Assembly (NCBI GenBank): GCA_016748015.1
Contig: JAAOMT010000436.1
Location: 182,091 to 246,090, forward strand
From: Geosiphon pyriformis
Taxonomy: Eukaryota; Glomeromycota; Glomeromycetes; Archaeosporales; Geosiphonaceae
Length of the DNA: 64,000 nt
Direction: 5' to 3'
In this document: piece by piece, positions 12,599 to 24,009 of the stretch
Layout of the letters: the number at the start of each line of letters is the position of its first letter
Position numbering within the stretch: position 1 is the stretch's first letter
The notes under the pieces: generated by a model
What the model was told of the DNA's origin: nothing
Seen by the model: only the letters and a program-made list of their open reading frames with translations
The model's database searches: none
Program-made: the position numbers and the translations under genes

Positions 12599-13008
12599 TC
12601 AGTAGTGCCATATTTGAAGAGTGCACATGCCATTCCTTTTTTTAGATTCCATTTTTAAAACCTACCGAGACCACGCCGCATTGTCATGATAGGCCTTAAG
12701 AACCGTGCACCTAAGCAATGGTGTATAAGTTAAAAGAATGGAAGTAGATTCTCTTAATTTGTTTAACTTAAAATCATATTTGGAGATCGGTATCTCACTT
12801 GGAGAAACGATTATCTTTTCAATCATTGAAACCGAGTTCAAAGGAATAAAGCATATAAAAATTCCGATGAACTCCTGATGATCCATGTATCTACTATGAA
12901 GATAAGCAGATTAAGACCGTGAAGAGGAACTGGAAGTAACTCTCCTAAATGATCACTAATAGAAGGCCAAATGAGTGATGGAAAACGACAATTCCATTGC
13001 CAACAAGA
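12599..13008 (-). other. Possible uncharacterised or decayed coding segment
   Basis: On the minus strand an open block (about 13005-12895) reads NCRFPSLIWPSISDHLGELL and a second, in another frame (12880-12664), reads on to LLTYTPLLRCTVLKAYHDNA. The second joins cleanly, through a GTAGGT donor and an AAAG acceptor, to NGMCTLQIWHY and a TGA at 12599-12601. The text looks coding, but the two blocks are joined only by a 20-base gap that is too short for an intron. It sits between the LSM12-like stop and the DUF6787-like start. I do not recognise the family; it may be a small gene with a frameshift. Confidence 0.3.
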
Positions 13009-13069
13009 TCAAGTAATCGATACTAAATAACCGAAAATGATCCGAATAACAGGCCCGAGATACAACGTA

Positions 13070-13883
13070 TTAAGAATTGAAAGACTGTTGTGATGTGGCC
13101 TGTTGCTGCTGTGGCTGTTTTCGCAAACTCGATAACCTTTTCTTTTCCCCTTCAAGCTAAACGATGATATGAAGAAAATTAATTTTTGCGGTGTCACACA
13201 AGGAATTAGTTCGATTTGGTTTTATCAATAAAAAAACGAGTTCGTGAGAATATTTGTAGAGACCAGGAAGAACTTTGAGCTTCATAATTTGAGATATATT
13301 CGAATAAAGCATTAGAGATAACCCATATAAACACATTTGTATAACTTACCACTTTCTTAACGCGTGCAAGAGATCCAGAGGAATTGGAATTCGCTTTACA
13401 GTTTTCAAGATCATATGGCGGATTGATTAAAACCTCATCAAGAACCACAATCGTATTCTTATGCCAACGCACTGGCAGCCTAAAGTTAATAAAATCATCC
13501 AAAAGAATCAAAAATTTTTGAACCTTCAACGATAGAAAAATATTTAGATTGATTAATTTGAAAGTTATATTGTCTTACGTCTTGCTCAGCGCGTCAAAAA
13601 TCTCCTGGGCTTCCGAAGTCACTCCTACCCCAATTCTTGCCAGCGAGGCTTGAGTCTCTTTGAGAGCTTGGGTTTCTCTGGCCTGAATCCTGTCCATTTG
13701 CACGTAGCTGACCGGGGGATTAATTGTAGCGAAGACACTGGTAGTAGGATTATTTACTATCACTTGTCCATTGACTGGTGTTGTGCTAGTATTATTATTG
13801 TTATTGTTATTGTTATTATTATTAATATTATTAATATTATGATTATTATGATTATTATTAGTACTAGTACTAGTACTAGTAGC

Positions 13884-13930
<47 letters not shown>

Positions 13931-14305
13931 AATTGCTACCGATACTACTTGAACTATCCACGGAGGGTTTTCGACTCGGCAAATGAGTCACCTCTTTGAG
14001 AAAACTAATTTTTAAGATACGAAAATCATGTTTTGGAGAGCTGCCAGAGGTACTATACGTGGTGGTAGAAGTACATTGTGCTAGATCAATCAATCGATTA
14101 TAGAATTAAGGAAATTGACCATTGTAATAATTGAGTATGCTTAAAAAATCAAGCGATTAAAAGGATATGAAGCACAACGCAGTTTGTCTTAGTGTCATAA
14201 GCATAAATTTGTCCCTCGTACTCTTCATCCGTCAATGTTTTTACCCTAATAGTGAGCCCAAGAGCCCACTCTAAACCCTTTTGCTGTTGTTGCTGTTGCT
14301 GTTGC

Positions 14306-14366
<61 letters not shown>

Positions 14367-14625
14367 GCTGTTGCTGACTGTGCTGTTGTTGCTGCTGCTG
14401 CTGCTGACTGTGCTGTTGCTGCTGATGCTGGTGAGTTTGATGGTGTTGTTGTTGTTGTTGAGATTGTAACTCCCCACGATTATCAGTGGAAGAGGAGGCA
14501 GAAGAATTATTAGTATTTGCGTTCACAAGAGTATTATTGTTACTATTGCCTGTTGATCGTTGGTTGGAGTTGTCAGAAGTGGCGTTATTGGAACGATTCG
14601 AGGTGTGCGATTTTGAGCGTTGCAT
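13070..14625 (-). CDS. LSM12: LSM12-like RNA-binding protein with long poly-Q and poly-T/N tracts
   Basis: LSM12 homologues bind RNA, work with ataxin-2/Pbp1-type factors in translation control, and carry an Lsm fold plus an anticodon-binding-like domain. Exons 14625-14174, 14052-13579, 13479-13350 and 13156-13070 sum to 381 codons. After an Asn/Ser-rich start comes a Gln tract of about 65 residues with a few His and Ser. The Lsm part follows (GLTIRVKTLTDEEYEGQIYA, then after the intron SPKHDFRILKISFLKEV), then poly-Thr and poly-Asn runs. The C-terminal domain has QALKETQASLARIGVGVT, EAQEIFDALSKT, and VVLDEVLINPPYDLENCKA, very close to the human [20 protein letters not shown] block. The first intron only fits as GC-AG (donor GCTTCA at 14173), so that junction is the weak point. 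Animal LSM12 is about 195 residues; the excess here is homopolymer. Confidence 0.85.
13785..13932 (-). repeat. Triplet repeats encoding poly-Asn and poly-Thr in LSM12-like gene
   Basis: On the plus strand a run of ATT/GTT triplets (about 13788-13858) is followed by GTA/GTAGTA triplets (about 13861-13931). In the gene's minus-strand frame they encode poly-Asn and poly-Thr/Ser-Thr within the linker between the Lsm part and the C-terminal domain. Confidence 0.9.
14281..14470 (-). repeat. CAG/CAA (poly-Gln) coding microsatellite in LSM12-like gene
   Basis: On the plus strand this is a run of TGT/TGC triplets. In the gene's frame it encodes an almost pure Gln tract, with CAA dominant in the middle and CAG at both ends, plus scattered His and Ser. 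A tract this long is likely to vary in length between strains. Confidence 0.95.
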
Positions 14626-15370
14626 GTGGCTACAGTGTCCAACTCACAAGGATTTTTTTTGTTTTCAAGAAGCGAAAAACGCAGTTTGACAGGCGCTGAA
14701 AAGAAGGCTGTATTGGGGAACGAGAGATAAAGAAATACAAACAGAACCACACTAAGGCGAAGTGATAAAACAAGTTTCAGGCAGCCAGACAAGTGGATCG
14801 GTTTACAAGGATTTCCACAGCTCCTTGTAATAAAAGAATTTCAAACAACCAGCCAAGTTCAACCAACTTCCCCTTGCTCCCCGGCTTCGACGAAACAATA
14901 ATGGTCGTACAGATGTGACGTATCAACACGAAGTCTAAGTTTGGTTATTCACGTGGTATGACAAATATCACATATTATCTGATTGGGTTGTCACTAAATA
15001 ATTTAAATTTTGTTAGCTTCCCAAAATAAAATCGACTATAAAAAACGGCCAATTTTTCGATTTAAATTTAGACAGAAACTCATGTTTTATTGCAAACTCA
15101 TCTCTTTTAGGCTCCAAAAATTGGCATCATTAGCTTTTGTATATAGCAATAATCAAGTTTTTTAGGTAAGCTAATAATAAGAAATCGTTTAAAATTCACT
15201 ACCTATTATTGTTCTGACACCCGGAGTTACATTAGATCAATCTGAAATGCAATGATGACTCTTCAGTCTTTGATGATATTACATTTATTCTCGTGATCTA
15301 ATAACAGCAAACGGCAAGAGTCAAAATAAATCGTAGTCAATTATTAGGATCCCAAAACTTCACATTAGCC
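14626..15370. other. Upstream region of LSM12-like gene, no gene seen
   Basis: About 750 bases between the LSM12-like ATG and the decayed WD40 segment. It holds the presumed 5' UTR and promoter of the LSM12-like gene. No ORF with family features, tRNA or repeat is visible. Confidence 0.45.
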
Positions 15371-15374
15371 TGGT

Positions 15375-15937
15375 ATCATCCAACGACCATTAGGAGAAAC
15401 AGCAACCGGATTCGTTATAATATGACATCGTCCTGGAGACTACCGGGAAACCAGGGTTTTACCATCGGGGAAAATATAACAGAGTAAACACGGTCCTTAT
15501 GACCTTCCCAAAGACGAAAAAGCTTATCAAGTGACCCAGCAGCAACGAACTGACCATCAGACGGAATGCAACCCTGGTGAACAAACATCCTTTAAACTTG
15601 ATTGTTATTTGATATTCAATTTGAAAATCATTTCACCCGAAATAATATAGAGAAATCTAATGAATAAACATCTTGATCCAGATTTATACACTTGTGTAAT
15701 AAATCACCTATTGGTGATTGACCAGGTTTATTTGGGGGCGCGGGTAGGAAACCATTATGATACAAAGAGCCTGGAAAGGTTTTTGGGAGTCCATAGATTG
15801 ATTAGATGGTAGATCTTCATTACACGGCTGTTTAGGAGTTGTGTCGAGGAACTACTATTCATATAAGGTGATTGAATGGAACTACTACCACCTTGTGGAC
15901 CATTTTGTAGTGGGCCACTTGGACTCATAGAATACAT
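15375..15937 (-). pseudogene. Decayed Tup1/Rco1-like WD40 fragment
   Basis: The minus strand first reads a Gly/Ser/Pro-rich linker (MYSMSPSGPLQNGPQGGSSS, then, in other frames, HNGFLPAPPNKPGQSP and IGDLLHKCINLDQD). It then gives a typical WD40 block, SDGQFVAAGSLDKLFRLWEG then HKDRVYSVIFSP, after which the frame breaks: the next strands (GKTLVSGSL, VAVSPNGRW) are readable only by changing frame twice, and stops follow. The wording of the blades resembles the Tup1-family corepressor. Only about one and a half of the usual seven blades are present, with no coiled-coil N-terminus. I therefore call it a pseudogene fragment rather than a gene. Confidence 0.6.
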
Positions 15938-17764
15938 TCATCAAATTCTCAAGGTTCTTTGTCTTTTAAAGGATCTCAGTGGTTGGTATACATTAAAACA
16001 ATTTGACTCAAAGCCAAAATTTAATAATGTTTCAAATGATAATGTTTGGAAAAAGGTTGTTCACAGTAAGAGTCCTACGTACCGTATTCTATTGAATTTT
16101 AAATGAGCAAAAAAAAAAGTGAAATAAAATGAAGCAAGAAATAGTCAATTAAAACAACACGAACAAACTTTTAATAACATCAATTTATACCTTCCATCCT
16201 TGATTGCTAAATTTTTAAAGAGTAATTATTGGACACGCAATCAAATCCACGTAATTACGAGTCAATTTTTAGTAGTGATTGTGATTTCACTCAAAGAAGA
16301 AAGTTTTTTAACCTGTTCAATATCAAAAGCTATTGCTTTGTTGGTGAATTTTGCCACTTTCTATTTTTACATATGTGAACATGTATAGTTTACGAAATAT
16401 TTCCATTCGAAAAAAACAAGATTTGATGCCTACCTCCTTAACTGAAATATAAATTTTCACTATTAGGAAAATTAACGGCTCGACAGAGCACGGAAATTCT
16501 CTAATTCACAATATGAAGTTTTGAGGTTTATTTTTCAAAAAGCGAACAGAATTGATCTCAAATGGATATCAACTTCTGAATATGCCTAAAGTAAAAAACC
16601 TCCAAAGATATGCTATACTTTTTTCAATCTAGACTTCTGCTTAACGAAGAATTTACCTGATTTTATAAGACAGTAAAAAATGATTTGTGTTTATAAATTT
16701 ACAAAAAATCTATTCTTTTGTAGGATATTTTTAATTTTGGTAAATAGTTATGATTTTTTTGACATTTTGAATTATTTCTTGATTATTTGAACAACAACTT
16801 ATTTATTCAATTGTGAAAAATTGCATCAAAAGCATCAAATTCATAAATGAACTTTTTTATTGATATTCAATTTCTTACTCTTTGAACTTTTATATGCAAA
16901 AATAATTCCTGAAATTCATCCATGAAAAATTTTCAAAAATTTTTTCGATGATAAGGAAAAAAGAAATAGCACATTAAATTTTAATCTTTATACAATTTCT
17001 CAAAGTGTTGGTGATAATAATAAAGTTTTGGAAACTTAATTTGGCGAGTCTTAAATTCATGCTGCTTGAAGCATATTGACTAACTGATAATATAACTTAA
17101 TACAATATATATACCTAAAAATAATATAAATAGCACCCAAAAAACCCATTTCTTTTGTTGTTTATTATTCCATTCAATTGATAGTAAATTGATGTTCACT
17201 ATATTTTATTATTTACTATAGTTTCATTAGGTGGCAGGCACAATAAAACCAGATTGACATGCTGAATATATACTCAACTTGGCGCGTCAAAATTACGCAT
17301 CCTTTAACCGAAAGGAGGAAAGCAGTACAGAAGCTTATCTTTTATTAGGTCATTATGTGAATATATTCCCTTTAGTCTAGCTGAAAATAATTGATCAAGT
17401 CCAACACAACTAATTTAAGACGAAAAGTGATATGCTTAATTCGTTAATTTTTTAGAAGCAAAAATACGAATTCAAAAATTTTATTTGCATTTAAATTGAG
17501 ATTTGCCCATAAGAACCAAAATTTAATAAAGGAAAAAATAAATAATAACCGATTTGTTGTTAGGAAGAGGGTAATCTTCGTCCAATCAACAAGACTGCTA
17601 ACTTTCTTACTTCTATTGAGTGGGATGAAACTTCCATCCAGCTCATATAATGTATATAACCAGTCAACAGAAACATAGGAAAGATTTCGAAAGGTGAACC
17701 CAATCGTTTGCTCATAATAACCAAAAATTCTATTCTATCATTCATTTTCAACTAGGCTATTTGC
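15938..17764. other. AT-rich gene-poor stretch
   Basis: About 1.8 kb with A/T runs and only short open frames lacking any family signature. No transposon ends, tRNA or tandem repeats recognised. Confidence 0.5.
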
Positions 17765-18982
17765 TTACTTTGAATGATGTTTTTCTGCAGCAACTCCAAC
17801 TGTAGCAGCAGCAGCAGTAGCAGTAGCATTTCCTCCATCACCATTAAGAGCCTGCTCAAGACTGCCCTTGGATTGATCCCAATCTTTTGTGTCATCATAG
17901 CTGGCACCAAAATCTTCCTCGGTAACTTCAGGATGTTCTTGAGCATATCTTGCGAATACCCTTTGCAGGCTTTCTAACATCGGATCACGATATAGCAATA
18001 CCGAAGATTGCTCCCTATTTATCCTTTCTATAACTTTTGTCAATCTCAATTGGTTTCGAGGATGAATCAAAAAATTCTCATCATCTGCTAAAAAATGTTG
18101 TCGCTGAAGCAAAAGCTTTTGCTGGGTACGTGAAATAGCTGAAGACGGTGGGAATCGAGGCTTAAGAGGATATTCGAGAGGATCAGAGTTATAAAATGAA
18201 GAAAAGTCTTCTGAATTATCAAAAGTGGATGGATAAAACTCGAAAGATGAATTTGATGACGATTGCCCGTTGAGAATTGGAATTTCTGAAGGATTTGGAT
18301 AATTATTTAACAAATGGAACATTGGGGTATGATTGCTGTTATTTTCTGTGACTAATGAAGCATCATGTATAACTTCTCCCGGATTGGGGAAAACAGGATT
18401 AGTATTAGGTAAATCATTAAGAACAAATTGCAAATGTTGTTTTTGCAGGAGCAAGTTATTTAAGGAGGGTTCAGTGGTATAAATGAGCCTATCCTCTTGT
18501 GGTGGTCCTCGGTCTGTTGTTGCCAAGTTAGATGATTCGGGGCCATTAATTGATTCAGGTAATTCATTAATAATTGAAGGAACAACTTCAGGTATCTTTT
18601 CCTCTTCAATCTGTGCTTGCTTTACTTGAGGAGAATCTGAGGGTGAGCCAGAATTTATTTGGGCAGTACTATTATCTATTGCCCCTTCAACATTTTTTTG
18701 TATTTTTCGTAACTCTTTTTCAGCAAAGGCTTTCTCCAGTTCATCAGTGGGATAAGGTTTAACATACCGTGACTTTGAATCTCTATGGGCTTCTATCGTT
18801 TCTTTCGGTTTTATAATGTTATCATTAGGAGCGATGCTTGTTTTCTTGGCTAAAGCTTCTTCTGATTCCTCAGCTTCTTTTGAATCGCTAAGGCTGTTTG
18901 ATTCAGAATCCGGTGATTTGCTTATATTGTTTGAGGTGCTTGTATTATTTATTGAGGCTTCTACCTCAGTGCGAGTGTCCTG

Positions 18983-19016
<34 letters not shown>

Positions 19017-19333
19017 CTAGCGCCTTCATCTATCCCTCTGGCTGTAACCGACAAAAATTTATCGGGCTTGTCATTTATCGTGATAGAGTTTTGTGTATTT
19101 GGAATTACTGGCGAGACAGTTTCTGTTATGTCTGATACTGACTCCATAAGTGTATCAATTGTTGCCGGCATTGAGTTTGTGGTTTGTAATTGTTCCACTT
19201 CCTCGAGTTCTGTTGCCACTTTATTCGAAGCAACAGTGGCTGTGTCAAATTGGGCTGTAGGAGGCATAGAGGAGGCTTTTATCGCTTTAGTTTTTACTGC
19301 CGCATCGGAATTATTAACTTCTTCTGTGGTCAT
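17765..19333 (-). CDS. Acidic, disordered orphan protein (522 residues)
   Basis: Single exon from ATG 19333 (the frame is open further upstream to 19408 but without ATG) to a TAA at 17765. No family recognised. The sequence is acidic and disordered for most of its length, with an Asp run (about ten residues, encoded by the GAT/GAC repeat at 18985-19015) and many Ser/Thr-Pro and Glu-rich stretches. A more structured-looking segment lies towards the C-terminus: QQKLLLQRQHFLADDENFLI, then RNQLRLTKVIERINREQSS and PMLESLQRVFARYAQEHPEV, probably helical. The end is Ala/Thr/Gly-rich. Absence of introns contrasts with most neighbours. Confidence 0.7.
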
Positions 19334-19557
19334 AATATGTCTTCGGTAGAGAGGATGAATTTTCTTTTTTAAATATGAAAAATTAATTATTTTTACAAGT
19401 ATACACAAGAATTGTCACTAAGGATATCCCACCAGATTTTTTTACCACTAGACCGAGCATAACTTGTGATCACATCATAGCAGCGTGACTTTGAAACGTC
19501 ACGAGCCTCAACGGATTTAAATAATTTCTGATGAATCAAAATTCTCAGAGTCAAACG

Positions 19558-21792
19558 ATGTTGAAAGCTTCCTTATCTCAACCACGAAATTACATAAAGA
19601 TTGCGACTTTTGCCACCAAAACAAACTCCTCAAATTTAATTCCGACATCAAAGCTAATTGTAAAAATTACTTTCTTTTAATATTAAAAAGTATCGTCAGA
19701 TCTTAGCACTTGCATTTTCGTTTTCAAATAAAGAAATCCATTCTCAAGAGCGTACATGTTGGAGATTATGATACCGCGATTAAAATGTCAAATTTACATA
19801 CAAAATATCAAAGGTTCTCCCAATCTTTGCATATTCAAAATGAATTTAATCAAGAACATAATACTCGAGCGTTTCCAACTTCATCAAGCCAAAATTGGAT
19901 CTTACATATTATTTGTGGTGACTCGGCAGGATTGAAAGGTGATTGGGAGGAAGCGCTGGTAAATTTTTAATTTTATCTATTAAGCACTTCGAAAAACAAG
20001 AAATATCTCAGGCTTTTCAATATTTTTTATACTCCCTTTGCCCTTTGGGTGTTTTTAATATCCAAATAGAGGCAATTTGATGCAGCCATGATGTTGAGCT
20101 CTTCGGTGAATTCTGGTCCATGTAAAGAGAACTTGTATTTTAGGTGCGTTTACCCTTCATTGAAAAAACATAAATTGACGCGGTTTTCACCCTCTTGTGT
20201 AAAGGGTTTTCTCGAGGCGTTTTGAAATCCTGCTCAAAATTTTTAATCCTATATTGGATTTTTTTTTTGCATTTTATTTCATAAGGATGTGTAATGCATT
20301 TTTAGAGATCGGTAAACGCGTACCTGAAAAAAAGCTATTCTCCGAATATATTTTGCGGTCAAAAGAATTGGCAAGTGAAGGTCTCGGATATTTCAAGACC
20401 TCGTGAGACTTTTTACTTGTTTAGTTATCTTCAAATTCCATGTCATTTCGACTTCTTACTTATTTCTACGATTTCATTAAATAAAGCCAAATATTACATC
20501 ATCTTGTTGGTTCTTCCCATCTCTTATTAAAAGATTATACATCAGCCATTGATTACTTTTCAAAAAGCATTTGTTATTTTGGCTTTATCCCAGATTACAA
20601 GTATTTTGACACGCAATGGTTTCATGTTAAGTCAACAATCGGAATGGGGATCGCGTTACATCAATCAGGTAAAGGTAGTCTCGTTTTGTTTTTCGCTTTT
20701 CTTCCGAATATGCTGCTGATTAGTTAGATCGTAAGGCCTGCTCAATTATGCTTCTTAGATTTAAGTTGCTCAAAACAGGATAGCGGCTCTTGGATGATTT
20801 TCGTCTCCTTCTTTCTTTCCTCTACATAATCTCTCTATACCTAGGCAAGTATCAGGAAGCTGTAGATATCTATGAACAAGGTTTAGAGCTTCTAGAAAAA
20901 GCATGCGATAAAAACATTGATTCTCAAAAGAAAAAGAATTATTTCCTAAGCTCCATGCAGGATGAATTTCTTAAAGTCGATTCAGAGGAGTCTTTGATCC
21001 AAAAGTCTTTAGAATGGAGTTGGTGGTCAAGACCAGGTTACAGAAAAGGTATATAATTTTTCAACCACATTTTTTCTCGTCATCCATTTTCTAACTATTA
21101 TCATACTCTTTAAAGAGCTCCATCTTCAGAAACTAGCTGCGATTACAATTTACAACCTCAAACTTCTCCAACACATTTTATCCTTTGAGTCAATCGAGAA
21201 GCTGGATTTTTCTTCATCTCTCCCTCCCTCGCCATCTTCACCACATTGCAAAATTAAAACCTTCCCTACAAGCATTCACCCAATATCAAAATACTCAAAA
21301 TCCATCCTACTCCCAACTAATCTCTCTGTACTTCATCATCTTGCTGGCTATAATCATCTTTATTCTTCAAAAAATGAACATCAGGCTGCATACAAACAAT
21401 TTTTGGATGCTCAACTTCAAGATTCAAGTATACTGGAGGGGTGGATTGCTAGGCGGGACATTTTAAAGGCTAAAAGGGTTGACGGTTCGATTAATAGTGA
21501 TAATCATATCAATCGGAATATTTGTGACGACAATAATCGCTTTGCGGATGATGCTATTGATAGTGAAGATGATTGGGAATATGACCATTTCAACTGCGAA
21601 GAGGGCTTTCTGGAAAAGGAAATGCATCTTGATGTTACAAACCCTGATCGTTTATTAATGATTGACGAAGTTATAGCAGGATTGATGAGAGAGGAGTGGG
21701 GTGGAGGTCAATGTGAGCATAAACAGGGTGTAAAAGCTCGAATAGGTAAATCGGTTGTAGAAGAGATGATAGGGTTTGACATAATGATGTGA
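19558..21792 (+). CDS. TPR-like repeat protein, possible mitochondrial presequence
   Basis: Seven exons fit in phase: 19558-19659, 19707-19958, 20070-20143, 20286-20402, 20487-20668, 20845-21048, 21116-21792 (536 codons; an in-frame ATG at 19531 would add nine). The start (MLKASLSQPRNYIKIATFAT) is basic and hydroxylated, fitting a mitochondrial presequence. The middle contains helix pairs of TPR type: GDYDTAIKMSNLHTKYQRFS, GDWEEALRQFDAAMMLSSS, KDYTSAIDYFSKSICYFGFI and GKYQEAVDIYEQGLELLEKA. A Trp-rich segment WSWWSRPGYRK follows, and the C-terminus is acidic. I cannot assign an orthologue; mitochondrial TPR proteins such as TTC19/Mgr3 are possible relatives by layout only. The first intron is just 47 bases, so the first exon is the least certain. 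Confidence 0.65.
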
Positions 21793-22023
21793 AGTTTTCA
21801 TTATTAGTTTACAAATTAGGAAAAATTTTACCATTTTTAAAACCACAAACAAGTGATTAATTAAAGTAATCAAATTAGAAAAATAATATTTTTCCCATTT
21901 TTCAAGGTTGTGTTAGCACAGAGCAAGATAATTTTTATACAAGATAAAAGCAGAATAAGTACAAAGGAATGATCAAATATCCTATAAATTATTAAAATAT
22001 AAACAAACAAAAATGACGAAATT

Positions 22024-24009
22024 CTACATCATAAACATGAGGTTCATATCCATTGGGTGAGAACTAGATTTTTGTAAAATAAGAGGTTTAAATTATAGGC
22101 GAAACTTGCCATTTAAACACAGGCAGAAACATTTATGAATTCAGATGATAAAACTTACGCGCTTAGCTGTGGTTTCTGGGAATATTTTGAGACAAGCACA
22201 TCACGTATTCCGTTAAGCAATTGTTGATATGAAACTTGCCTATTTTTAGTAAGTCTGTGTAATGAGAAGAATATTTTGTTAATTCAAGGTTTATGTGGTG
22301 TTATATTTTTAAAAATAATAACAAAATTTGAAATTCGGATATTTTAATGAATATTCATACGTTGAAATAAACGCAAAGGACATTGCACCGGTATTCTCGC
22401 CACCTTCGTGGGCATCTGCGGAGGTTTGAATATCCTTACACCTTAAAGGCAGACAAATTACTCAATATTTCCAGGGTGATGTAATATATGTTCATGATTT
22501 CAAAAAGCGGTACTTACCCGCTAAACATAATCACATCAGCAGGACTTGCTTTGGTTTGCTTGTTTTTCTCGCTAATCTTTTTCCCAGAAAATGTTTTCTT
22601 GCCGAAACTCATTAGGCTTTCCCCTATGTTCTTATAATCCCGTCTCAGGTATGACGTACCCAGACTTAAAAGCATATTTCCACCATCCGCTAATAAATTG
22701 GGTTCTTTGAGTATACCTTTGGTAGAGTATACATAGGGCAAATCGAGAGCTGTTCCCGAATGACAAGAATCGAAAATCACCGTAAGTCTAGCACCTATAA
22801 TGATCGTATCACAATATCATGGATTAATAAAAAATTTCGGTAAAAATAAAAATTTTACAGTCAGCCTTTGAAAATTATTCTTTTTTGCAATATAATTAGA
22901 TTTCAAAAAAATTAGAGTTCTTCTTAAATTAGGAATACTTTACCGGCTGGAAGAGGTCTCACCAAAATGTCATGCATTGTCTACCCATTTTCAGGAAAGA
23001 AATTTTAGGATTGGTATGCAAAAAAATTTTAATCTACAAACTTTTGATTGTAAAAGAAGTCTTACATCATCAACAATTTGCCCGGCCTTTTCATAGTCGA
23101 GAGGACAAATAGTTTCGTCATAACCATCATCCTCATCCCCATTGTTATCTTTTGCACGGCCACCGTGACCACTATAGTGGAGAAAGAATCTAAGAATACC
23201 AATAACCTGTTAATAGGATCTCATAAAAGAAAATAATTGAAGCTAACTTAAAATTCTACATACGAATCATTTGGTTGTGCACCAGCCACCAGCCAGCGCA
23301 TCCCAGCCAGTATATTTTCTCGAGTAGGAATCATCTTTCGGTCACGTTGATCGTCTGTCAGAATTACCATATCCTGTTCGCGGAAATTGTAATATGTGAT
23401 TATGAACTTTTTTATATTTTTCACATCATTCAGGCAACCTTTCATCCATTAAATTTGATATTAGTTACTTGTGGGGAAAAAAAATTGAAAAAAAAATTGG
23501 TTTTGAAATCTACCTTTCAATTCACTTTTTGTCCCAGCATAATTAATTCCAATTAATAAGGCGCGTTTTCGCCCAGTACAATTTGACAACTGGAAATTTG
23601 CTGCAGGTTGTTGTGCACGGAGATTATGCTCCAACGTATATCCGGGAGGTACGGCCTGCCCACTAGGAGGTTGCGCGTAAGGAACAGGTTGTGGGCCATG
23701 ATTATGGGTAGAACCGGGTGGTTGTTGATAGGGTGGTTGTTGATAGGGTGCAGAATATTGACCAGGATAGGGGCTTTTGGTTGAGCCCCCAACCGGAAGA
23801 CCCAAACCTCCTGGTGGAGGATAGACCCCAGAAGAGGAAGGGTAACCAGTTTGCGGGGGATATCCTCCCATTGGCGCACCATATTGAGGTGGTGCTACAA
23901 AACCTCCAGGTGAAGGTCGTCCTGGTGGTGGAGCAAAACCACCAAAAGAATTTGGTTGAGCACCAGGATAGCCCTTGTTCTGTTTTTTGTATGCTTGTCC
24001 TGGATACAT
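22024..24009 (-). CDS. MCA1: Type I metacaspase, with a one-base frameshift
   Basis: Cysteine peptidase of the caspase clan (C14), Ca2+-dependent, cutting after Arg/Lys and linked to stress, protein quality control and cell death in fungi. Exons: 24009-23514, 23438-23264, 23190-23066, 22980-22944, 22794-22518, 22441-22361, 22254-22159, 22063-22024. A Pro/Gly/Gln/Tyr-rich prodomain of about 120 residues precedes [20 protein letters not shown], then DMVILTDDQ, the catalytic His motif HYSGHGG and the catalytic Cys motif IFDSCHSG, and ends [15 protein letters not shown], as expected. Exon 3 has one extra G (plus strand, run ccc at 23160-23162) just after HYSGHGG, so the frames before and after it do not join; removing it gives 441 residues. 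It is either a pseudogenising mutation or a sequencing error; all splice sites and other motifs are intact. Confidence 0.9.

Noticed and set aside
14281-14470. Poly-Leu or poly-Cys/Val proteins from the other frames of the triplet repeat
   Set aside because: They are shadow frames of the polyQ tract in the LSM12-like gene.
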